Positions 11,990 through 21,849 of a DNA stretch of 64,000 bases are shown here, one piece after another. Within the stretch, counting starts at the first letter, position 1. Each line of letters opens with the position of its first letter. The notes under the pieces were generated by a model, which was not told where the DNA came from, made no database searches, and saw nothing but the letters and a program-made list of their open reading frames with translations. The position numbers were made by a program, and so were the translations under genes. The stretch lies in assembly GCA_009602725.1 (NCBI GenBank), contig WELB01000082.1:472357-536356 (forward strand), given 5' to 3'. Source of the DNA: Spirogloea muscicola (lineage: Eukaryota > Streptophyta > Zygnematophyceae > Spirogloeales > Spirogloeaceae).

Positions 11990-13240
11990 CACTTACAGAG
12001 CAATGACTAGGAAGAGCCCCTCCCAGGTTGCGCAACTGAGTAGCTGGCTCAATCCTTCCCCCTCGAAGGAGTGTATGCTGCACACCATAAGTGCACCAGC
12101 TTATGGATCGGATGTAGTTGTGGGCTTATCTTGCCCTTATTGGCAAGGAGGCTGCAAGAGCATCACTAGAGCAAGCGACTGATTACCAGCAGCCAAGGCA
12201 TGCCATGGCAGTTCGTGGGGCTCCTGCTTTGGCACAGCATGCTTCACTGCCTCCACGTCCTTGTGCTCCTCGGTGCCTGGCTTCTTTGACGAGGTGCAAG
12301 CCGCTGGTGCCTACTGTCATAGTAGACATTGCAACGTCAAGAGCCTTGAGCCCATTCTGAACAAAGAGTAGAAACCTTAACCATGATGCTCCGGTTGAGA
12401 CTAGTCTTACTAGGCTACTGACCACAATGACAGCTATTGCACCTGTGGTCCGGGCATTACACTGCTGGCAAGGACTGGCCTACCTTAATATCGGCCGCTG
12501 TGGTGGAGCTGCCTACTTGAGGCACGCTTCTGCTTCTGCAATACACTGCCGAAGGTGACTGCTGGCATTGAAGAGCAGCCATTGAACAGCCGTGCGCTTG
12601 GGAAGCGTACAGAGGTGCGGCAGACTAGGAGGTGCAGGACCAGTCAAGAGCTCTTTATTAGCAACAATAATGTCCAAAGCTAAAGCGAGGCCTTTGCAAG
12701 CAGCATATATCAGCTGTTGTCGACTGTAGAGGCATTTGCATTAATACTGCGCCAGGGCGAGGAGGGGTACTAGAAAATTAACAACGGCTCTTTCAAGCGC
12801 CGGTGGCTGTGATGATGGCAAGCTGAATCAAGCCCACTTGTGAGGTCTCAAGCAATTGGTCCACAGCCACGTTAGTCAAATTAATCAGAGATGAAAGTAA
12901 ATAGCAGCCTTCAAAGGGAGGCGAGGACACTGTATACCAGCCTACCAAAGAACGGACAAGGTTCCGAGGAGCCGTTGAAGGCCCTTGCTGGTAGTACGAC
13001 ATTGCAATTAAGGCGCCAGGCATGCAGGTCAGAAGCACACAGAAATGGAAGAAACGTGTTGGGAGAGCTGGGGGCACAGCGTAACATCAAGAGGCTCATG
13101 AGAGCAATGAGCCCTGCTGCGGCTGCTAAAATGTGGCTGCTGATAATGAAAACCCAAATGATCAATCACCCTTCCGGCGGCTCCGCTGCGCTCGACGGCC
13201 GCAGCGGCAGCGACGCCGGCGGCCGGAGCTGGAGCCTGTG
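11990..13240. other. Intergenic stretch
   Basis: Nothing recognisable on either strand. The first part is presumably the 3' untranslated region of the LRR gene. GC content rises after about 13170 before the repeat region. Confidence 0.5.
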
Positions 13241-13369
13241 GCTCTGCTCATATTATTATGAACACCCTCTGTATGCACCTGGCTGGCTTTTACAGTCGCC
13301 CCGCACTGCATGGTTCTCTCTATGGCGAAGGCCGTGAGGGAAATAGAAGAAAGCGCGACCGGATTGACT

Positions 13370-13680
13370 GGTGGCTGTTAGAGGCCAGCCCAAAGGAATG
13401 GACGAAGTCCGAAGGAGCCGGATGGAGCTGGAAATGGAGTGTGTATGAAGTGATGGGAGGGCCTGAGTGGCCAAGTACGACAGCATGCACATTGGCACAT
13501 GTCCATCACCTGCTGCTGAGCTGACCCGCTCAGTAACCACGAGTCAGCACATAGAGGTCGCCAACGGATGACCGAATTCCGGACGGCAAGTCGACAGGCT
13601 CTTGTGCCACCAGCTAAGGCTCGACCAGCTTTCTGGTGCAAAGCCTGAGCTCGCTGCAAACGGGCTGACAGGCGAAGGCG
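13370..13680 (-). mobile_element. Short-repeat copy plus diverged LINE 3' end
   Basis: About 13370-13440 carries the short repeat core (GAGGCCAGCCCAAAGGAATGG). From about 13470 to 13675 the sequence matches the LINE 3' end, including CTGACCCGCTCAGTAACCAC and the segment for the end of the element's ORF (AGCTTTCTGGTGCAAAGC). It is the most diverged copy in the window and lies directly upstream of the KXDL gene. Confidence 0.7.
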
Positions 13681-13758
13681 TGGGGGCGAGGATGGAGGCG
13701 ACGAGCCCCCCCGCCGCCGCCGCGAGCGCCGCGGGCGGCGGCGGCGGCGGCGCGGCGG

Positions 13759-14568
13759 ANTGGCGGAGGTGCGCGGCCTGCTGGGCCCCGCGGACGTGCG
13801 CGACCTTGCGGCGCTGCAGCGCACCATGTCAGTGGCCCTCCGCGGTGCCGCGGCGTCTAAGGGGGTCCGGGCTAGGGCTAGGGCTCCACGTCTGAGGTCG
13901 TTTCGGCAGGCGGCGGCGGCGGCGGCGGTCGTGGCACCCTGCGTAGCAGCTTTTACCGCAGCCGGCGAGCTTAGGCTCGGCTCCCGCGACGTCGCGGCCT
14001 GCAACTGGGCTCAGCATCAAGGGGACTCTTGTGCCGCGTAGACGGCGCCCGATCGTGGCCTCAGCCGCCATGCTCGTCGCCATCAGCCGTCTGGCAGAGG
14101 CCTTCTCGAGACTCTGTGTGTCGATTGCGCTACTGGATTCCCATTGAGTTGATGGCAGACCGCTGAGCCCAGACGTAGCATGCTGCTGCGGCAGCTTGGG
14201 CCGCCTGCAGGACAGCAACGCGGTGCTCTCCCACTTCAACGACTACTCCGCCAGGAGCTTTGCGGCCGTGGCCGGCGACCTGGCCGGCAGCGCCCGCGTG
14301 CTGCGTGCCATGAAGGCCGACCTGGACCATATCTTCCGCCGCATCCGGTGGGCGGGAGCACGAGCTCGGCCTTTGGGCCGCTCGCTGCTGGCCATGCCAT
14401 GCTATCAGTGGCGCCCTTGTTGATGATCTTCCTCGGCCTGACACGCCTGTGGAGCCGGCATTGCCCAGATCCTTACAGGAGAGGATTCAAAAGCACCATC
14501 CTGAAGCTCTTGAGCAGGCTGCATGCCACGGCGTCGCTGACGGCCGCCCAGATCTCGAGACCCCTTGA
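13759..14568 (+). CDS. KXD1: KXDL motif-containing protein (KXD1 family)
   Basis: A small coiled-coil protein of the KxDL family; animal KXD1 is a subunit of the BORC lysosome-positioning complex. Exons are about 13759-13827, 14195-14347 and 14469-14568, GT-AG with matching phases. They read LGPADVRDLAALQRTILGRL, DSNAVLSHFNDYS, then MKADLDHIFRRIRSLQERIQ and KHHPEALEQ. The motif K-A-D-L lies in the same place as KRDL of the human protein, followed by the conserved IFRRIR and HPEA. Length is about 105 residues. The start ATG spans an ambiguous base at 13760 (a-n-tgg), so the start is inferred. Confidence 0.85.
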
Positions 14569-14658
14569 TGCAGTGGTGTTGCTGGCATTGCTGAGGATGT
14601 CTTATTGTCAGGGATGACTCTTTGGAGCCTTTGTTCATCCTTTCACAGGTACTTACCA

Positions 14659-14686
14659 GCATTGGTCTGCTTCAAGAGACCAATGC
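14659..14686. other. Perfect 10-bp hairpin
   Basis: GCATTGGTCT at 14659-14668 pairs perfectly with AGACCAATGC at 14677-14686 around an 8-nt loop. It lies just downstream of the KXDL gene. No promoter or family is assigned. Confidence 0.7.
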
Positions 14687-14689
14687 AGC

Positions 14690-15980
14690 CAGCCCAAATA
14701 AGGCTTACCTCCAATGAGGACTGCAGACAGTGATGCAAATTGCCTTCTTCTGTCCTGTGCTGCAGGCTGCTCAAAGTACCTGCAGTGAAGGCACAAGACA
14801 GCTTCCATCTCGAACGTATAAGATCTGCAGAAGTGGTCCATCCAACACTTGGAGCCTCTCCCATTAGGTTTCTGCAATTATGATAGCAGGCGTGCAAATG
14901 AATGTGGAATGTACAGATTTGTTTGTTGGATGCCACACAGATTTGTGGCACCAAACATGGTTGTGTGCCAATTCGTTTTGGAAGTTGTACTGAAAGTCTA
15001 GACAATAAGGTAACTTGGGTATTTAGAATTATCAGTGGAGACAACACATCCCTGAGATTCAGTATATCCAAGCGCATGGCTCATTAGGCCCTTGGCCATG
15101 ACTCCTATAGTGTAAGTGTATGCAGTCATTGCAAGGACGTGTTATGCTTCCAAGCTTTGTTACTGCGTACAATGACTGTGTGGTGGCCTGATGTGATCAT
15201 TTATGTCACTTATAAAGGTCGCTATACAACTGCTACACAGCACATTGTTGGCTGCAGCATACACCTCTACACCAGCTCTGAAAATTTGGTATCTCATTTC
15301 TTTTGCACTTTGTCCATTGCTTTGTCTGCCCCTTCCTTAAATCTGGAAATGTTGACCCAACTTGAAAAGATCGTCCCCTCCGCAGGGATTTTCAGGTGCT
15401 AAAACCTTGGGCATGGCACTCCAGAATGTCGTCTTCTTTGAAGCTGCATGGACTTACCAATCAACCATTGCAGCATTGAAAGAACACAGTTCTGCGATCT
15501 GCTAGCCACCTTCGACTCAACCACCAACTTTACAACCTTTTCATGCTGTACAGTATGTTGACTCTCCAGTCAGCGTGTAAGTTAACGGCTTGCAGATGTA
15601 CCCCTTGTCAATTTTGACATATAAGCAAGCTGCAGCTCTAAGGTTACTTCCTTTTAGAGTATCTCATGGCCACCATAAGTAGCCAGTTCGCATTTAATAC
15701 AAGCATGAGATCGAATAAGCATGGTTGTGAACACATACAGTTCCTCGGAAGCAGCAGCTTAGTTGCTGGTTGGATTTGCCTCTGATACATGAGCACCTGT
15801 TGCAACTATGCATCTTGGATGCAGGCACGTATGAGGTTTGCCAGTCAAGCGCCGGCCTTTGCAGTATCATCGCCCTCGACATGCTTGCTTCCACGAAATC
15901 AAGTGCAGCGCCAGCCTGCGTGCGCACATGTGCTGCTCATACTGTACATCTGCGTTGCACTAAATTGCTTTCTCTTGCTT
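14690..15980. other. Intergenic stretch
   Basis: AT-richer DNA between the convergent 3' ends of the KXDL and SDE2 genes. Short open frames occur on both strands without recognisable domains. Confidence 0.5.
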
Positions 15981-17443
15981 TCAACTCGACTTGCTATGGA
16001 CACCTGCGCGCTTGGCAAAGTGCTTCTTGTCCAGCTTGTCAAGTGGCGTGCTCTTTAAGAGGAACAGGCGCGCTGCACGCTCCTGCAGGCTCCCACCGCA
16101 CTTCAAGCCGCGGCTCTGCAGCTCCTCTTTGAGCCTGTCCATGCCTAGCGCCTGCAGAGGAGGAAACAGGACAAGCATGAAATAAATCCAATATGAACTA
16201 CATGCAATGCACAAGGGCCCCTAAAAGCGCAGAACATGCCCAGTTGCATGCCATGACATATTCGCTAAGAAGCTACTTAATCACAACTAAACATTGCACA
16301 AGTCAAGTCACGGCATACATCTCTGGCTTACCTCTAGCTCCACCGTTGAGTTGTACTCTGAAAGGTCAACCACTCCATCCTGTTCTCCTTCAACTCTTTC
16401 CATCTTCTTTACTGCTCCTGCAGTGTCCTTCAGGTCAACAGCTTCGCTCTTCTGCTCCGTGACGTCATGCAGTCCTGCAAATCCGTTGTTGCTGTCTGAA
16501 GGGGGGCTGGCTCTGCGCTCGGCATCGCCGCTGCTTGAAGGGTCCCCAGCTTCCTCCAGAGACGACGGCCCCGCCTCCTCTTGCTCCGCCAAGAAGGGTC
16601 CGACCACGGCGACTTCTGGAAACACTTCGCCAAGGTCCTCGACGTCAGCGTCCACCTTCTCAAGGCCTCTAGCAGCTTCTTGGTCTTCAAGGTCTCCAAC
16701 GTCTTCCTCGTCCAGCTCCGCCCTGCACGTGGCACGAACGCATGGCCTTCAGGAAAAACCCATAAGGCAGATGGATGACCCGATTCATACGTTCAGCAAA
16801 AAAGGGCCAAGTGCAATGCTCATTCTCATGGTCGACGCGGCCCCAGGGGAATGGCCAGGGACTACTGAGGAGACGCCGTCTGCCCATTGTCAGCAGGGGC
16901 ACACCTGCAAGGACATGCGCTGAGGCCTTTGTCTTACACATGCGGCCGCCGAGGCCTGGCCTAAGGTAGTCTAGAGGTGCTCACCACAGGGTGTGCTTCT
17001 TGGGGTCAGGCTCCGCGCCGTCATCGGCCCTGTGCGTTGCCTTGCGCTTGCCGCTGGCGATCAGCGCCTTCTTCTTAGCCTCGACCAGGCCGCCCTCGAC
17101 GGCGGAGGAGACCCTCTCCATGGCGGTCAGGCTCTCGGCGCGCAGCGCCGCGACCTCGGCGGCGGAGGAGTCGTCCGCCTTGCGCTCCTTGGCGCGCTTC
17201 TTGAGGAAGGCCTCGCCCGCGGCCTCGAGCTCCCGCTCGCCGCCCTCGCGCTGCCAGTCCCGCAGCGCCCGCTCGGCGTTGACGTGCCGCAGGCGGCGGC
17301 CGCTCATGTCGCGGCAGGCGTCGAAGTTGCTCGTCTTCTTCTGGCCGGCGCGCCCGGCGGCGCCGCGCAGCAGCGACCCGAAGCCGCCCTTGCCGCCACG
17401 CAGCCGCAGGAGCAGGGTCAGCGACGGCAGTTGGCCGCCGCCG
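15981..17443 (-). CDS. SDE2: SDE2 (replication-stress/telomere and splicing factor), N-terminal ubiquitin-like part missing
   Basis: SDE2 is made as a ubiquitin-like fusion cleaved after a GG, freeing a C-terminal fragment that acts in pre-mRNA splicing and genome stability. Exons: 16985-17443, 16332-16722, 15981-16151, with consistent phases. Exon 1 shows the cleavage site and start of the mature protein (LLLRLRGGKGGFGSLLRG), then NFDACRDMSGRRLRHVNAE and a long charged helix. Exon 2 is acidic and Ser-rich. Exon 3 is the SAP-like C-terminal domain found in plant SDE2 (LKEELQSRGLKCGGSLQERA, then ARLFLLKSTPLDKL). The ubiquitin-like domain should precede 17443, but an ambiguous base at 17444 is followed by unrelated sequence. 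The gene is therefore 5'-truncated in this assembly. Confidence 0.93.
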
Positions 17444-17444
17444 N

Positions 17445-17600
17445 CAGCATCGTCTCCAGCGGTCGGTCGCTGATGAGCTCAATGTTCTGCCAGCCGATCA
17501 CCTCGCCGCGCCCGCCCTTCACGTCGCCCGGGCTGCCGCCGGCCTTGAGCCGCGCGTACCGGGGCGTCACGTTCACCACCTTGGCCGAGTCCAGCGACAG
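17445..17600 (-). CDS. Unrecognised exon of a separate gene
   Basis: After a good acceptor (CGCCGCAG/CTG) the minus strand encodes a low-bias, protein-like segment: DSAKVVNVTPRYARLKAG, GDVKGGRGEVIGWQNIEL, ISDRPLETML. It ends at the ambiguous base 17444 and does not fit the expected SDE2 ubiquitin-like domain. I cannot name the family. Upstream frames (to about 17880) are Pro/Arg-rich and could include a transit peptide. Confidence 0.4.
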
Positions 17601-17654
17601 CTGCGGCGCCGAAAATGGGGTTTGAGGATCTGCGAAGGCCAGCAAGCCTCGCTG

Positions 17655-17690
17655 GCGGCGGCGGCGGCGGCGGCTGCGGCGGCGGCTGGC
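17655..17690. repeat. (GGC)n trinucleotide repeat
   Basis: A GGC run inside GC-rich DNA. Neighbouring long frames of Gly/Arg/Pro come from this composition. Confidence 0.7.
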
Positions 17691-17939
17691 GGAGGCAGAC
17701 GCGGCGGAGGTTGCGAAGCAAGGCCGCGTCGTCGAGCTCCGCGGCACCCAGAGAAGGCTGCGGCGACGGCAGGGAAGGTCGGCGGCGGGGCGGGGGCCTC
17801 GGCCGCGCCAGTGGCGGCGGCGGCGGCGGGCGCGCCGGGAAACGCGGCGGGGACGGCGGCGGGGGTTCGGTGTGCCGCCGCCACTTCGGGCCGCCGTCTG
17901 CCGGGGCAGAAGAAAGCGGCTGCCGATAATTAAACAGAC

Positions 17940-18500
17940 GGCTCTTGTCGTGTGAAGGCAAATGGCTGTGAGAGGCTAGCCCAATGGAACGCACAACGGC
18001 TGAAAGGGCCGAAAGGCGCAAAAAAGCACGAGCCTACTTTCCATGACTCCAGCGAGTGGGCGCCTCGATAACCTCGGGTCAGCAAGTGCAGATCAGAATG
18101 ATTCGGTGGTGGCTGTGACAGAGCGGCTGTTAAAGCCAGCCCGGTGCATAGTGAGAGGGAGGCGCGCGCGGTGCGCATGGAAATGGAAGGGAGGGCAAAT
18201 GCGGGGCTTAGCAAAAGTCTTGGTAACGGGTCACTGAGTTGCCTAAGGGGGACATTAGTATCCTCGAGCGAGCACACACGAATCTGGAAAAAAACAGAGG
18301 GTGCACATGACTATTTTAGCGGAGCCACAGGCTATAGAAGAAGTGGCTTTCCCAACGGCATCAGGCAGACATGGCGCACTTGGTAGCACCCCCGTGGCAT
18401 GCAATAGGGAGAGAAGGCGCGCGCGCGGTGCGCATGAAATTGAAAGAGAGGCCACTTCTAGCCTTACAAATAGGGAGTGGAGAGAGAGAGCTGAGGGAAA
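17940..18500. repeat. Cluster of short interspersed repeats
   Basis: Contains two degenerate copies of the CCAGCCC repeat (near 17975 and 18130) and two copies of a second repeat with GCGCGGTGCGCATG followed by a purine-rich GGAAATGGAA or AAATTGAAAG (near 18165 and 18425). No coding signal is seen. Confidence 0.6.
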
Positions 18501-18502
18501 TT

Positions 18503-20730
18503 CGTGTATTTGAAACAAACGAAGGCCAAATGGCCAAGTACAAAGGCAAGCACATCTTAAGACCTACATAACCTACAGTAGATTGACCCGCTCAGTAACC
18601 ACGGGTCAAAACATAAAGGTCGCTAACCGATGCCTGAATACTAGATGGCAGATACGAAGCCCTTCTGCCACCAACCAGAGCTCGCCCAGCTTTCTGGTGC
18701 AAAGCATGAGCCTGAGCACGCTGCAAAGAGGCCGAAACTCGTCATCGCAAGAACGACAGATATGCAGCTGGCAAGCCCATCTCAGCCGGGAACACATCTG
18801 CATGTCGTGTGTAGCCTAGATTGGCTATGTTTTGAAGGAGAGTAAGGAAACGAGGACCTAAGCAGCCAAAGATGTCGATTGCCGCTGGCAGGAGCTGATC
18901 ACATTGGGGGTAATCGAAGAAGTGCTGCAACTTTCTTTGTTCAGCACTGCCCACTGCGTGGCCGGCGATGTGTGTCGATGCTGGACCTTTATAGGCCTCC
19001 GTAACCACAACATCGACCAAGGCCCGTGGTCCTCCACCAGGTTGCACCCCCACAATGTCAAGCGTGCGGCGACGATGACGTCCCTCGGCGTCCGTGGTGA
19101 TAGGCATGATGTTGTTCACTTCCACGACCGCACAGTACCCAGCGTCGCGCATCAAACCTGCCAAGGCATCACGGAGGAGGTTGTGGATGCCCACCACTTC
19201 TGGTCCAGTGGGGCATCGCAGCATGTGAGTGGCGAGCTCAGCACCCTCTGCACGGAAGCCGCACTCACACTGGCGCACCCCAATCAGGCAATCAGGTGGG
19301 AGGCCGAGGAAGATTTGAAGCAACGTCCGAAAGGCCTCGGAGCTGATGCTGAAGGCGTCGGCCACGGCGTGTGAGGTGATCCAGTCTGTGGCTCCAGGTG
19401 TGGCGAGGGAAGTAACTTGCCAGGCTCCTTGGATTGTTGTGAATCTCTGGCAGCCTCCTCAAGCTTCTGCGGCGCTCATCTTCCATTGTCGTAACCAGTC
19501 TGGATTGTGCCCCTCTATCCGAAGCTTGGGCGAGGGCGGAGAATGGCGTGAGTAGGGGTTGTATAGAGGGGAAAGAGCCGATTGCCAAGTCACGGATGCT
19601 CCTCAGACCCGCTTGGAAGGAGAAGGAGCCTTCCTCCACATTGCGTACGGGATCGTGGAGGCAAGGGAAGCGAATGGGAAGCATAGAGGCGATCTGGTGC
19701 CAGCAGTCCAGGAAAGCTGCTTGCGCCGTCTGCTTGAACGACCGGCAGCCAAGGCCGCCCATGCGAGTGGGGAGGGAAGCCTGGAGGGAAGATGAAGCGG
19801 GGGGGAAAGAGGAAGATTGTAGAGGGGATGCCAGGACCTGCAGCAGGGAGTTGTCGAATTCCTTGTAGAGCTCGCCCACCATGCCCATTGGGGCGACTGT
19901 CCGTTGCAGGTAGCATGGCCGTTGGCCAATGCAGCGGGTGAGAATGGCCAACGCCAGCTGTGCGTCCCCAAGGAGGGGAAGGGAAGGGAGGGGGGCGAGG
20001 TGTTTTTGGAGGCGTTCCCGCAAGTCCACCGCCACGTGAGCTGGTGTGCCGAGAGGGACCTTGAGGATGGCCAGCCCATTGGCAGGGGTCTGGCAGCAGT
20101 AGGGGAGCTGAAGGTTTGCGGGGAGACCGCGTGGGGACCATGCCACGCTCTTGGACGGGCAAACCAGCAGGCCCATCAGGTCCAGTTCACGAACGAGCAA
20201 GGGGTAAGCCGCCATGACTTCAGCTGGAGGTCCAATGATGTGTGTATCATCGGCGTAGGAGGGGAAGAGGAGGTCTGGGTGTTGCCTCTGGGTGCGCCGT
20301 ATAGCCCGACAATGTGCCAAGGCAAACAGGATTGGGCTAAGGGGATCCCCCTGGCGAGTGCCAGAAGATGACCACAACGTCTTCCACGACTCTCCGGCTT
20401 GCCACAGCAGCCGCCCTGGGCGGTCATAGGCCATGAGGAAAAAGGGTATAAGGGAAGGGAAGTGGTTGCGCAGCTCCTCCATGATGACGCTGCGCTCCAC
20501 TGTGTTAAAGGCGTTACTGATATCCAGCCCAAGGACCATCCTTGAAGGGTCCACGTCGAGAGCAGCGCGGATGCCGTGGACGAGGGCCTCCGCCCCGCAG
20601 GACATGCCAGCACCAAATAAGCCCGCATGCAAAGGCAAAGCGCGGAGTAACTCAGACGCTCCCAGAGACGAAACAGATAGGAGCCGAGCCTGGCCTCGAG
20701 CATCTCCTTGGAGGAGCCTCCGGAGATGGT
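18503..20730 (-). mobile_element. Non-LTR retrotransposon (LINE) with RLE-type C-terminus, 5'-truncated
   Basis: Read on the minus strand, the element encodes reverse transcriptase, a CCHC-like zinc knuckle and a nuclease-like C-terminus, then a short 3' UTR ending TTTCAAATACACG. There is no poly(A) tail. The order RT, knuckle, nuclease is that of R2/Dualen-type LINEs, which insert by target-primed reverse transcription. At least five shorter copies of its 3' end are in this window (6243, 13470, 21624, 29880, 44765 and 61545 regions). Its 5' boundary near 20640-20730 abuts a fragment of a related LINE. Confidence 0.85.
18545..20638 (-). pseudogene. LINE ORF: reverse transcriptase plus zinc knuckle plus nuclease-like domain, frameshifted
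   Basis: The RT core is clear: MVLGLDISNAFNTVER (metal-binding Asp block), SSSGTRQGDPLSPILFALA and SYADDTHIIG, the catalytic YADD. Downstream come CECGFRAEGAELATHMLRC (CCHC-like knuckle) and a segment with LDIVGVQPGGGPRALVDVVV, resembling the acidic pair of PD-(D/E)xK nucleases. The ORF ends ASVSDLYVLTRGY-type sequence. Compared with the copy at 44.8-45.8 kb, two bases are missing near 19413 (AAGTAACTTGCC against AAGTAAGTCTTGCC), which breaks the frame between the RT and the C-terminal part. The N-terminal part of the ORF is absent. Confidence 0.88.
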
Positions 20731-21080
20731 CCAGTGGTTGCTCGTCTGCAGCACGGAAAACCGCGACTGAGCCTTAACATCAGAAACGTCAGCCCCGGCA
20801 GCAAAACTAACAGGGTCATTTACCAGAGGCGGGTATGCGGCAAAGAGGTCCTGTTGGCATGCTTTGAGAGTCACTTGGAAAGGCAGACTCCCCTGAACCA
20901 CGTTACTGATGTGAGGCGCCAATACACGTTGTTGCCCAAGGAGGAATCGTCCAGGTATGGACGAAGCCATCTGAGCCCAGCAGCCAAGGTACACTGGTCT
21001 GCACAAGCGGACCAAGGGGCGACAACCAAGCCCACCGTGACGTATGGGCAGCGTACATTGCACCAGAGCTGCTGGGGACT
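20731..21080 (-). mobile_element. Fragment of a second, related LINE
   Basis: A minus-strand frame gives LPIRHGGLGCRPLVRLC, CWAQMASSIPGRF and NVVQGSLPFQ, which aligns with LPTRMGGLGCRSFKQTA, CWHQIASMLPIRF and NVEEGSFSFQ from the adjacent element. It is the thumb-like region after RT from a diverged relative. It stops where the other copy begins, as expected if one element inserted into or next to the other. Confidence 0.7.
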
Positions 21081-21099
21081 GCTCTAGGAGTGGGTGAGC

Positions 21100-21480
21100 A
21101 ATTATGTCAGCAAGGCATCGTTGGAGCTTGACATGGACGGCGGAGAGAGGCTATCTCTCCGCTTTTCAATTTCATGCGCACCGCGCGCCTTCTCTCCCGC
21201 AAGTCACCCCCCTTGGAGAGCGACCTAGCGCGGCCGCCACCGCAGCCGCCGGCAAGGGTTCGGAGGGTTCGGCGCGCGTCCCGAGTAGGCCAGCGCTCCA
21301 GGCCAGGGTGGCCAGGGGGCCGAAGCGGGCGGTGAGAGATCCTCGGGCGCGGGTGACCACGCGGGGGTGAGGGAGAGAGTGAGGCGAGGAGACAGTCTTC
21401 GCTTGCACGGGACACTTTGTGTGGTGATGCTTCTTGGCACATTCTTTGCATGCCTGCTGACCTGGTAGTGAGGCCATGCA
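21100..21480. other. GC-rich stretch with a second-repeat copy
   Basis: A copy of the TGCGCACCGCGCGCCTTCTC repeat lies near 21175-21200. On the minus strand a frame includes CKECAKKHHHTKCP, a possible zinc-binding cluster, but no wider domain is visible. Confidence 0.35.
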
Positions 21481-21623
21481 GGTCAGGCTGCTGCTAGTCA
21501 GGCAGAGTCCTGGTCTGTAGGTGGAGTTCCAGGTGTGGACGACGCGTAGTGGGCGCTATACGGGCAGGCACGACACCACGTACTTGAACTCCTTAACGAG
21601 AGGCGCGGCGGGGAAAAAGATTT

Positions 21624-21844
21624 CGTGTATTTGAAACAAACGAAGGCCAAATGGCCAAGTGCAAAGGCAAGCACATCTTAAGACCTACATAACCTACAGT
21701 AGATTGACCCGCTCAGAAACCACGGGTCAAAACATAAACGTCGCTAACCGATGCCTGGATACTAGATGGCAGATACGAAGCCCTTCTGCTACCAACTAGA
21801 GCTCGCCCAGCTGTCTGGTGCAAAGCATTAGCCTGAGCACGCTA
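21624..21844 (-). mobile_element. Truncated LINE 3' end
   Basis: Close match to the 3' terminal part of the LINE at 18503: starts CGTGTATTTGAAACAAACG, includes GACCCGCTCAGAAACCACGG and ends after CATTAGCCTGAGCACGCTA, inside the element's ORF end. Confidence 0.88.
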
Positions 21845-21849
21845 ACGCG

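Noticed and set aside
16294-16923. 209-residue plus-strand frame, Ser-rich
   Set aside because: It is the antisense shadow of the acidic SDE2 exon 16332-16722.
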